A stretch of DNA of 9,602 bases from an uncultured Lachnospiraceae bacterium (GTDB lineage Bacteria; Bacillota_A; Clostridia; Lachnospirales; Lachnospiraceae), in the NCBI GenBank assembly GCA_902766415.1, contig CACXDR010000341.1, forward strand, positions 1 to 9,602, written 5' to 3'. Made by a program: the position numbers and the translations under genes. Shown here piece by piece: positions 1 to 5,605 of the stretch (the first letter of the stretch is position 1; each line of letters begins with the position of its first letter). Under the pieces are notes generated by a model. The model ran no database searches and had not been told where the DNA came from. It saw nothing but the letters and a program-made list of their open reading frames with translations.

Positions 1-1056
1 CGGGATGGTGGAGCCGGTAACGGTTCCGAAGCCGTCGGCAACGATCGTCATGATGGCTTCACGGTCGATCGCGTAGCAGACCGCAAGGCGGACCTTCTCG
101 TTGTCGAACGGAGCCAGCCTGGTGTTCATGCAGAGGTACTGGGTGACTGTACCGGTCTTCTGGTAAAGCGTGACGTTCGGGTCAGAGGAGACCGTGCTGT
201 AGTCCGCCGTGGAGAAGTTAAAGCTGACGTCCGCCTCACCGGTCTGGACCTGGATGGTACGGCTGCTCGCCTCCGGGACGACCTTGAACGTAAGCTTTTC
301 GTTCTTCGCCTCGGTCTCTCCGCCGTTGTCCCAGTAGTCGGGGTTCTTTTCGATGACCGTCTCGGATCCGAGCGTACGGGAGCTCAGGATGTACGGGCCG
401 GAGCATACCGGGTGATCCCAGTCAGCAGACTCGCCTGCCTCTGCGTATTCCTTCGGGATGATGCCGGTGCCTGCGTGGGAAAGCGCAAGGCGGATATACG
501 GGACCGGGCCGTCCGTGTTGCACTTGATCGTGTAATCGTCCTCTCCCTTTTCGAAGGAGATGATACCCTTCATCAGCGTGGAGAAGGTCGGGCTCTGTCT
601 CGCGCGCTCAAGGCTCGCGACGACGTCCTCGGCGTTCAGGTCGGAACCGTCGGAGAACTTCACGCCCTCGGGGATCTTGAAGTCGACCTCATTGTCGGAG
701 ACCTCGATCATCTCCTGCGCGAGAAGCGGAACAGGCTGTGAATCGTCATGCGTATCATAAAGGCGGGTGTACATCATCTTGGTGGTCGCCATGGTCACCA
801 TCGCGGACGAACCGGCCGGATCAAAGGTCTCAAGATCTTCCGGCATGGCAATGATGATATCCGTCTTGCCTGCGCCCGCGCTTTCGGCTGCGGCCTGGGT
901 CTCTCCCGCCGCGGCAGGAGCTGCAGTTTCGGCTGCAGCCTGGGATCCGGCTGCGGTGGTGGAAGCAGTGCTTCCGCTTCCTCCGCATGCGGCAAGTGCT
1001 CCGCCTGCAAGTGCTGCCGTCAGAAGCAGGCTCAGGTATCGGCGACTTTTCTTCAT
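1..1056 (-). CDS. ABC transporter substrate-binding lipoprotein, peptide/nickel (SBP_bac_5) family, partial at 3' end
   Basis: An extracellular lipid-anchored solute receptor for a Dpp/Opp-type ABC importer. Reading the minus strand from ATG at 1056 gives 352 codons with no stop before the window edge. Family members are usually about 500-550 residues, so roughly the last third lies outside. The N-terminus has a positive MKKSRR stretch, a hydrophobic core and a lipobox L-A-A-C with the lipidated cysteine at residue 24, followed by a Ser/Thr/Ala/Glu-rich linker to about residue 72. The mature domain starts with the family-typical 'MPEDLETFDPA' and carries 'VKFSDGSDLNAEDVV' and 'PVCSGPYIL', both hallmarks of SBP_bac_5. 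The start is backed by GGGAGG at 1065-1070, 8 nt upstream. It follows frlB by about 120 bp and has its own promoter. Peptide-type binding proteins take peptides, opines or modified amino acids, so a glycated peptide or Amadori ligand is an inference from the neighbours. Permease and ATPase genes would be expected to the left, outside the window. Confidence 0.93.
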   Translation of the reverse strand, partial: MKKSRRYLSLLLTAALAGGALAACGGSGSTASTTAAGSQAAAETAAPAAAGETQAAAESAGAGKTDIIIAMPEDLETFDPAGSSAMVTMATTKMMYTRLYDTHDDSQPVPLLAQEMIEVSDNEVDFKIPEGVKFSDGSDLNAEDVVASLERARQSPTFSTLMKGIISFEKGEDDYTIKCNTDGPVPYIRLALSHAGTGIIPKEYAEAGESADWDHPVCSGPYILSSRTLGSETVIEKNPDYWDNGGETEAKNEKLTFKVVPEASSRTIQVQTGEADVSFNFSTADYSTVSSDPNVTLYQKTGTVTQYLCMNTRLAPFDNEKVRLAVCYAIDREAIMTIVADGFGTVTGSTIP

Positions 1057-1115
1057 AATAGATTCCTCCCTTTTCATTTGTTCAGCGCGCACTATGCTGC
1101 GCTTTTACCAAATAC

Positions 1116-1144
1116 ATTATCAATCATATTATAAAGTTTGTAAA
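1116..1144 (-). promoter_or_regulatory. Sigma-A type promoter of the substrate-binding protein gene
   Basis: On the minus strand TTTACA (1139-1144) is followed after 17 nt by GATAAT (1116-1121). Spacing is ideal and each hexamer is one base from consensus. The transcript would begin near 1109 and carry a roughly 50-nt leader. That leader contains a small inverted repeat, GCGCA (1087-1091) with TGCGC (1098-1102), of unknown role. The promoter suggests that the transporter can be expressed separately from frlD-frlB or boosted relative to them. Prediction from sequence only. Confidence 0.55.
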
Positions 1145-1154
1145 ATATTTTATT

Positions 1155-1179
1155 GTAAAATCCGGAAGATTTTTCCGAT
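1155..1179 (-). terminator. Possible weak hairpin terminator or attenuator after frlB
   Basis: Directly at the frlB stop, the minus strand reads ATC-GGAA, an AAATC-like loop, TTCC-GAT, then TTTT. This gives a stem of about 7 bp with one bulged G and a short U run (plus-strand 1155-1160 is all A except the first two bases). The stem is short and AT-rich, so it may only partly stop transcription between frlB and the transporter gene. Low confidence. Confidence 0.3.
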
Positions 1180-2156
1180 CAGTACTCCACCTTCCACATA
1201 TACCGGCGGTAGTCGAGGGAGTGTCCGGTCGCCTCGGCGAGCTGCGCGACGTAGTAGCGCTCGACCGGGATCATGATGACGCCGTTGAAGAATTCCGCGA
1301 CGTCCGCGTCGATCTTCCCGCCGTTCAGCTCTTTAATATCGATCACGATGTAGTTTTCCGCGTAGGTCTTAAGGAACTTCAGGCAGCGCTCGTCCATTGC
1401 GCGCGTGCGTCCCTCGCTCATGAACAGGACCATGGGAAGCTCCTTGTCCGTAGTCTCGAACGGGCCGTGGAAGTATTCCCCGGTGTGCAGGCAGACCGCG
1501 TGCTTCCACTGCATCTCCATGAAATGGCAGATGCACATGGAATATGCCGCGCCCATGTTCGGGCCGGAAGCAAGAACGTAAAGCACCGGCTCGTCCTTGA
1601 CCTTTTCCGCCCATGCCTTCGCCGCGGGAAGCACGTCTCTCTTCGCGTCCGCGATGATCTCATCGACCTTTTCGAACGCCTCGCATGCCTTGTCGTACTT
1701 CTCCCAGTTCTCGAACTCGTGCAGGATCTCAACGCCGATGCGGAGGGAGTTTGAGCCGTTTGACTCGCTGTAGACCTGGTTGTCGCCGTTAGAGTACGTC
1801 ACGACGTACTTTCCGACCTCCGCCATGCCGGTCTCCATGCTTCCGGTCATCGCGATCGCGTACGCTCCAGCCGCGTTCGCGGTCCTGACCGCCTCGACGG
1901 TCTCCGGCGTCGCCTTCAGGGAGCAGATGACGGCGATGCAGCGGTCGTCAAGCTCCTTCGGCGTCGCGTAGTTGAACTCGTTGCTCGTGTAGGTCGTCGC
2001 GCCGAAGGTCTTCGCCTCGCTCTGCAGGAGATAAAGCCCCGGATAGATCGCTGCCTTGGAGCCGCCGCACGCGACAAAATAAACATGCTTAAGTCCGCCG
2101 TTCGCGATGATCTTTCCGCTGATCTCTGTAATGATATTCTTTACCTGGTCCTTCAT
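1179..2156 (-). CDS. frlB: Fructoselysine-6-phosphate deglycase (SIS-domain protein, B. subtilis FrlB/YurP type)
   Basis: Cytosolic enzyme expected to split 6-phosphofructose-lysine (or another 6-phospho Amadori product) into glucose 6-phosphate and the free amine. The 325-residue protein has two SIS (sugar isomerase) domains. Residues around 27-40 read 'VYFVACGGSKAAIYP', residues around 213-232 contain 'MEMQWKH' and 'GEYFHGPFE', and the C-terminus is 'RRYMWKVEY'. From memory these signatures match B. subtilis FrlB closely, and more weakly E. coli FrlB. Length is typical. ATG at 2156 is preceded by GGAGG (2165-2169) at 8 nt. It lies 39 nt after the frlD stop, so the two are one operon. Odd point: the first-domain phosphate loop, usually S-x-S-G-N-T-P-E-T, reads C-S-L-K-A-T-P-E-T, one residue shorter and without the Ser-Gly-Asn. 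E. coli FrlB also varies here, so activity is not excluded. Alternative: deglycase for a related conjugate such as glucoselysine 6-phosphate. Confidence 0.9.
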   Translation of the reverse strand: MKDQVKNIITEISGKIIANGGLKHVYFVACGGSKAAIYPGLYLLQSEAKTFGATTYTSNEFNYATPKELDDRCIAVICSLKATPETVEAVRTANAAGAYAIAMTGSMETGMAEVGKYVVTYSNGDNQVYSESNGSNSLRIGVEILHEFENWEKYDKACEAFEKVDEIIADAKRDVLPAAKAWAEKVKDEPVLYVLASGPNMGAAYSMCICHFMEMQWKHAVCLHTGEYFHGPFETTDKELPMVLFMSEGRTRAMDERCLKFLKTYAENYIVIDIKELNGGKIDADVAEFFNGVIMIPVERYYVAQLAEATGHSLDYRRYMWKVEY

Positions 2157-2195
2157 AATCTGATCCTCCGTTTTTATTATTTTATAGTATTGGTA

Positions 2196-3050
2196 TTATT
2201 TGTATTGCTTCCCCTCCCCGAACGCGCCGTAGACAAGGCAGGTCCCGGAAGAAAATTCAGCTGCTTTTTCCAGTGCTTTCCTTAACAGTGCAGGCCGTGA
2301 CGACGGATCCCTCTCCGCCGCGTCCCGGTCCTCAAGCCACGAAAGAAGGAAGGCCGTCGCGAAGGAATCCCCGGCGCCAAGCGTGTCGACCGCTTCGACC
2401 AGCTTCGGCGGCTGCTCGTAGAAATCCCTTCCGTCATAAAGGAGCGCTCCCTTGCTTCCGCGCGTCGCGATACTGATCCCGACGCCCATCGCGGAAAGCT
2501 TCCTGAGGGTGTCCTCCGTGACCTCCGCGCCCGCGCTGCCGGCGGAGAAAAACGCGAAATCGATATACGGGGCTACACGCTCCACCCGCTCCGGGTCCGT
2601 CCACTGTCCGGAAAAGTCGTAGGACACGCTGATCCCCGTCTCCTTGAGGCGCGGGAGCTGCCCGTCCATGTAGCTGTTGTTCGACACGTGGCAGTGGCGG
2701 AAGCCGCGGATATACGCAAGGTCCTCATCATCCAGCACGATCGGGTGTTCCCTCAGCACGCCGCCCTTGTTGCTTCCGAGGAAGACTCTGTCCCCGTCCA
2801 CGAGCGTGACCCTGGCACAGCCGTTCTCCCCCTCGTACTGGCGGCAGCGGCTCCGGTCGATCCCGTGCCTGTCGAGCGTATTCATTACATGCTCCGCCAC
2901 CTCGTCCGTGCCGAACACGCCGATATAGGCGGCCTCCGCACCAAGCATGGTCGCGTAGACCGTGTAGTTCAGCACCTGGCCCCCGGGGTACATGGTCCCC
3001 TGGTGTTCATACTTGTCGCAGACATTGTCTCCTATTCCTATGACCCGCAT
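2196..3050 (-). CDS. frlD: Fructoselysine 6-kinase-like PfkB-family kinase (FrlD type)
   Basis: Cytosolic ribokinase-fold enzyme expected to phosphorylate an Amadori compound (fructoselysine type) at C6 with ATP, feeding the FrlB step encoded next. The 284-residue protein opens with 'MRVIGIGDNVCD', has a sugar-site region 'MYPGGQVLNYTVY' near residues 20-32, 'GSNKGGV' near 92-98, and the PfkB signature 'DTLGAGDSF' at 222-230, whose GAGD aspartate (228) is the expected catalytic base. It ends in 'CLVYGAFGEGKQYK', again resembling B. subtilis FrlD as I recall it. The usual GGN of the sugar site is GGQ. I place the start at the ATG at 3048-3050, because AAAGGAGG lies just upstream (about 3054-3061), rather than ten codons further upstream at 3080, where no ribosome site is seen. 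First gene of the minus-strand operon, driven from the divergent control region. Confidence 0.9.
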   Translation of the reverse strand: MRVIGIGDNVCDKYEHQGTMYPGGQVLNYTVYATMLGAEAAYIGVFGTDEVAEHVMNTLDRHGIDRSRCRQYEGENGCARVTLVDGDRVFLGSNKGGVLREHPIVLDDEDLAYIRGFRHCHVSNNSYMDGQLPRLKETGISVSYDFSGQWTDPERVERVAPYIDFAFFSAGSAGAEVTEDTLRKLSAMGVGISIATRGSKGALLYDGRDFYEQPPKLVEAVDTLGAGDSFATAFLLSWLEDRDAAERDPSSRPALLRKALEKAAEFSSGTCLVYGAFGEGKQYK

Positions 3051-3108
3051 GGTTCCTCCTTTTCTCAGGCCCTCCGGCACCCTGTCCGGATCATTACCGG
3101 CCCTAAGT

Positions 3109-3140
3109 CATAATATAATGTTATATAATGATTTAGTCAA
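3109..3140 (-). promoter_or_regulatory. frlD-frlB promoter with overlapping operator O1
   Basis: On the minus strand TTGACT (plus-strand 3135-3140) is followed after 17 nt by TATATT (3112-3117), a good sigma-A promoter with a start near 3105. Overlapping its spacer and -10 element is the dyad CATAATAT-AATGTT-ATATAATG at 3109-3130 (8-bp arms, one mismatch, 6-bp centre). A nearly identical dyad sits at the opposite promoter. A bound protein would cover the -10 element, so repression is the simplest reading. The regulator gene is not in the window. FrlR of other frl loci is a GntR-family protein, but assignment to that family is only a guess. Confidence 0.65.
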
Positions 3141-3195
3141 GTTTCATTATTGCACAATATTTATCGTCGTTTTGCCCAATCATTCAGAAAATGTG

Positions 3196-3247
3196 TTGAC
3201 TCCTCCTGCGCACCACTTATAATATCATTATATTATGTTATATAATG
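3196..3247 (+). promoter_or_regulatory. Promoter of the kinase-amidohydrolase-YjbQ operon with overlapping operator O2
   Basis: TTGACT (3196-3201), 16 nt, TATAAT (3218-3223) forms a strong plus-strand sigma-A promoter with the start near 3230. A perfect dyad CATTATAT-TATGTT-ATATAATG covers 3226-3247, directly over the expected start site, the classic place for a repressor. O2 shares its right half and centre with O1, and the two centres are 117 bp apart (about 11 helical turns). The leader then holds an 8-bp palindrome GGCCGGCC (3257-3264) and a hairpin with a perfect 6-bp stem, CCCCGG-TACAC-CCGGGG (3269-3285), just before the ribosome site AAGGAGG (3296-3302). Confidence 0.7.
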
Positions 3248-3306
3248 TTTAAGTCTGGCCGGCCTATACCCCGGTACACCCGGGGCACGCCGCAGAAGGA
3301 GGTGCC

Positions 3307-4104
3307 ATGATCAAAGCTGCTGCTGTCGGATTTACCTGTATCGATGTCTACTTAAACGGCATCCACTACGCAACGGGCAACGGGATCGACGTCCTGTTCC
3401 ATCTCAAGGACCGGCGGGACGACCTCGAATGCTCCGTCGTGACTGCCGTCGGGGACGATGACTACGGCCGGCTCATGCTCGATACCTGCGGGGCGCGCGG
3501 ATTCAATACGGAGCATGTGCGCGTGGTCCCCGGAGGGACCACGGCCTTCGTGGAGATGCGCATGAACGGGCGGGACCGCGTCCACCACCGCACCGAGCGC
3601 GGCGTGATCACGGACTACACGCTGAGCCCGGAGGACCTGGCCTTCGTCCAGGAACAGGACCTGATCCATACGGACCTCTCCTGGCAGGTCACCAGGCATC
3701 TCCCCGCCATCCGCGAAAAGGGAACAAAGGTCTATTTTGACTTTTCAAAGCGCTGGCAGCACCCCGAGGTGGACGAGATCCTGAAAAACATCAACTACGG
3801 GATCTTTTCCTTTGAAAAACGGACGCCCGAGGTCGATGCCCTGCTCGTCCGCGGCTGTTCGCTCGGCGCGGAGATCCTGATCGCCACCTTCGGGGAACAG
3901 GGGAGCATCGCCTTCGACGGGACCCGCATGTACGAGCAGCCTGCCGTTCCCTGCGCGCATCTTGAAAACACCTGCGGCGCGGGTGATTCCTTCGGCGCCG
4001 GCTTCCTCGACGGACTTCTTTCCGGCAAGGATATCCAGACCTGCTTGCAGATGGGCGCGGAGCTCGCGTCCAGGGTCGTCGGAGTCTTCAAGCCGTATTT
4101 CTGA
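3307..4104 (+). CDS. PfkB-family carbohydrate kinase, FrlD-like paralogue
   Basis: A second ribokinase-fold kinase of 265 residues, close in length to E. coli FrlD (about 260). It shares with that family 'AVGDDDYGRL' near residues 47-56, 'DRVHHRTERGVI' near 90-101, 'YFDFSKRW' near 143-150, and the ATP/catalytic motif 'NTCGAGDSF' at 221-229 with the catalytic Asp at 227. The Asp that often starts this motif (DTxGAGD) is Asn here. The sugar-site motif GGNxxN is degenerate: residues 23-28 read 'TGNGID'. It is thus clearly a different substrate class from the neighbouring frlD product, although still most like FrlD overall. ATG at 3307 follows AAGGAGG by 4 nt. It heads an operon with an amidohydrolase 30 bp downstream instead of a deglycase. 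Reaction: ATP-dependent phosphorylation of a sugar or sugar conjugate; the exact substrate is unknown. Confidence 0.85.
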   Translation: MIKAAAVGFTCIDVYLNGIHYATGNGIDVLFHLKDRRDDLECSVVTAVGDDDYGRLMLDTCGARGFNTEHVRVVPGGTTAFVEMRMNGRDRVHHRTERGVITDYTLSPEDLAFVQEQDLIHTDLSWQVTRHLPAIREKGTKVYFDFSKRWQHPEVDEILKNINYGIFSFEKRTPEVDALLVRGCSLGAEILIATFGEQGSIAFDGTRMYEQPAVPCAHLENTCGAGDSFGAGFLDGLLSGKDIQTCLQMGAELASRVVGVFKPYF

Positions 4105-4134
4105 GCATCCGCCTGTTTAATAAGGAGAAAAAGC

Positions 4135-4998
4135 ATGATCATCGATATCCACGCGCATCCCGTCATCTACGGCGCCATCTGCGCCGACCGCGGGCGTGTT
4201 GCCTTCCGGCAGCAGAATTTCGGCCTGTACAAATCAGGCCCGACGCCTATGGACCATATTTTCAACGTGCTCGACCACGCGGGCGTCGACAGGACGGTCC
4301 TTCTCGCGGAGGATTATTCCTTTGACATGAAGGAGCCCATCGTCACGAACGAGGAGGTCCGCTCCCTGGTGGACCTCGCCCCGGACCGCTTTATCGGCTT
4401 CGCGAGCGTAGATCCCCGGAACGCAGGGGCCGCGGACAGCCTCCGGTATGCCTTCGGGACGCTCGGCCTTTCGGGTCTCAAGCTGAACCTTTCCCACCTC
4501 CATATGTACCCGACGGACGAGCGCCTGAAGGAGCTCTACAGGATCTGTGAGGAGGCCGGAAAACCGGTCATGTTCCACGCGGGCATGAGCTGGGAGCCGG
4601 ATTCCCCCTCCCGCTGGTCCCGCCCCATCCTGTTCGAGGACGTGGCCGTCGACTATCCGGAGCTCCGCTTCTGCCTTGCCCATCTCGGCTGGCCCTGGAT
4701 CGACGAGACCATGATGATGGTCCTGAAATACCGTCACGTATACACTGACACCGCAACTGTTTTCATGGGCTCCCCGAAGGATTACTACCGGCAGGTCTTC
4801 ATGGACGGCATGGACCGCGGCTGGTTCGAGAACAGCCTTTCCCGTAAGATCATGTACGGCTCGAACTACCCGCGCTTCCGCCAGGAACGCGTAAAGGACG
4901 GGCTCCTGGCCCTCCCCGTGCGGGACGATGTCAAAAAGGCCGTCCTGGGAGAGAACGCGCAGGTATTCCTCGGATGGAAGGAGGACCGCTATGACTAA
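4135..4998 (+). CDS. Amidohydrolase-2 family metal-dependent hydrolase with Asn in place of the usual catalytic Asp
   Basis: A 287-residue cytosolic TIM-barrel protein of the amidohydrolase superfamily (PF04909 type: lactonases, decarboxylases, uronate-related hydrolases). Visible landmarks: the N-terminal metal motif 'DIHAHP' with His6 and His8, 'GLKLNL' at 114-119, 'MFHAG' with His148, 'LAHLGWPW' with His183, and 'YGSNYPR' at 241-247. In most relatives the last motif is GSD/GTD, with the Asp acting as metal ligand and general base; here it is Asn244 (codon AAC). That could mean altered chemistry, single-metal use, or loss of activity. The protein is otherwise full length and well conserved. 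Start ATG at 4135 has AAGGAG (4122-4127) 7 nt upstream. It lies 30 bp after the FrlD-like kinase, and its stop overlaps the next gene by 8 bp, so the three are co-transcribed and probably act in one pathway. Possible jobs are opening a lactone or cleaving a conjugate, but no substrate can be assigned. Confidence 0.85.
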   Translation: MIIDIHAHPVIYGAICADRGRVAFRQQNFGLYKSGPTPMDHIFNVLDHAGVDRTVLLAEDYSFDMKEPIVTNEEVRSLVDLAPDRFIGFASVDPRNAGAADSLRYAFGTLGLSGLKLNLSHLHMYPTDERLKELYRICEEAGKPVMFHAGMSWEPDSPSRWSRPILFEDVAVDYPELRFCLAHLGWPWIDETMMMVLKYRHVYTDTATVFMGSPKDYYRQVFMDGMDRGWFENSLSRKIMYGSNYPRFRQERVKDGLLALPVRDDVKKAVLGENAQVFLGWKEDRYD

Positions 4999-5419
4999 GC
5001 TCACGACGATCGAGCTCCGGAGCACGGAGGAGTTCCAGATGATAAAGATCACGGACCAGGTCCGGAAGGCAGTGGAGGAAAGCGGCGTCCGGAACGGCGT
5101 CGTGTTCATCATCTCCGCGCACACGACGACCTCCATTATGATCAACGAAAGCCTTCCGTGCGTGGAAAAGGACATTGAGATCATGCTGGACCGCCTGGTC
5201 CCCGCGGACGGCGATTACGTGCACACCCGCATGCTGCACAGCTACGGGACCTGCAGCGGCAACGCGCCCGGACACCTGAAGTCGATGCTCTGCGGAAACC
5301 ACATGGTCCTTCCCGTGCAGGACGGGAAGCTGGTCAGCGGCGCCGCGCAGGATATCTATTTCGTCGAATTCGACGGCCTCAAGGTCCGCCGCTGCTTCAT
5401 CCAGGTCATGGGTGAATGA
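4991..5419 (+). CDS. YjbQ/UPF0047 family protein
   Basis: A 142-residue protein of the YjbQ family (annotated in databases as 'secondary thiamine-phosphate synthase enzyme'; true role unclear). Family marks are 'SAHTTTSIMINE' (residues 42-53) with His44, 'DYVHTRM' with His78, 'NAPGHLKSMLCG' (91-102) with His95, 'QDIYFVEFDG' (120-129), and the near-universal ending 'QVMGE'. Differences from the usual family text are Gly-His for Ala-His and 'GAAQ' for 'GTWQ'. An in-frame extension upstream exists, but the start is the ATG at 4991. There AAGGAGG (4979-4985 region) is well placed, and ATGACTAA overlaps the amidohydrolase stop by 8 bp, pointing to translational coupling. Tight coupling to a kinase and an amidohydrolase implies a metabolic rather than housekeeping role, perhaps on a phosphorylated intermediate. 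That is inference. Confidence 0.87.
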   Translation: MTKLTTIELRSTEEFQMIKITDQVRKAVEESGVRNGVVFIISAHTTTSIMINESLPCVEKDIEIMLDRLVPADGDYVHTRMLHSYGTCSGNAPGHLKSMLCGNHMVLPVQDGKLVSGAAQDIYFVEFDGLKVRRCFIQVMGE

Positions 5420-5421
5420 AC

Positions 5422-5489
5422 GCTGCGGGTAAAAACGGATATCCGCGGTCTGCTGCGAATGCTGCGGATAAAAACGGACATCCGCGGTC
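5422..5489. repeat. Tandem 29-bp imperfect repeats, each able to fold into a hairpin
   Basis: Copy 1 at 5422-5450 and copy 2 at 5461-5489 begin GCTGCGG and end ATCCGCGGTC. They differ at only two of 29 positions, with a 39-bp period and a 10-bp spacer that itself repeats part of the motif (TGCTGCGAAT). Each copy holds an inverted repeat, GCGGRT...ATCCGC, around an AAAAACGG loop; copy 1 also has the perfect palindrome CGGATATCCG (5436-5445). They lie 2 bp after the YjbQ stop and about 30 bp before the next promoter. No U tract follows, so they do not look like an intrinsic terminator. They may be paired operators, mRNA-stabilising hairpins, or copies of a genomic repeat. Confidence 0.75.
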
Positions 5490-5519
5490 CGATGCGGTTC
5501 AGGTTTTGCCGGGGCATAA

Positions 5520-5548
5520 TTTACGCATATTGTAATTTCTGTTATAAT
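5520..5548 (+). promoter_or_regulatory. Extended -10 promoter of the divergent FGGY kinase gene
   Basis: TTTACG (5520-5525), 17 nt, then TATAAT (5543-5548) preceded by TG one base upstream (TGTTATAAT) forms a sigma-A promoter with an extended -10. The start would be near 5555, giving a leader of about 50 nt. Together with the tandem repeats this separates the FGGY kinase from the YjbQ operon. Confidence 0.6.
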
Positions 5549-5605
5549 TAGTCCCGGTATCTTTGTTGGCTTATATCTTTCAGACGACAGGGGGACTTGC
5601 TGGCC

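Noticed and set aside
1221..1754. Long plus-strand open frame opposite frlB
   Set aside because: Antisense shadow of a well-supported SIS-domain gene in GC-rich DNA; no ribosome site and no recognisable family.
3051..3080. Upstream in-frame start for frlD (ten extra codons)
   Set aside because: The extension would translate the ribosome site AAAGGAGG; the ATG at 3050 sits directly behind it and begins the usual FrlD N-terminus.
3241..3306. Riboswitch in the leader before the FrlD-like kinase
   Set aside because: Only a single 6-bp hairpin and a GGCCGGCC palindrome; no conserved riboswitch core and no terminator/antiterminator pair.
4928..4990. Longer N-terminus for the YjbQ gene
   Set aside because: It would overlap the amidohydrolase by 71 bp without a ribosome site; the ATG at 4991 has a strong one and gives the normal family length.
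4234..5184. 316-codon minus-strand open frame opposite the amidohydrolase and YjbQ genes
   Set aside because: It spans two clearly real plus-strand genes and has low-complexity shadow composition; no domain seen.
5422..5489. CRISPR array
   Set aside because: Only two repeat copies with a 10-bp spacer that resembles the repeat itself; no cas genes.
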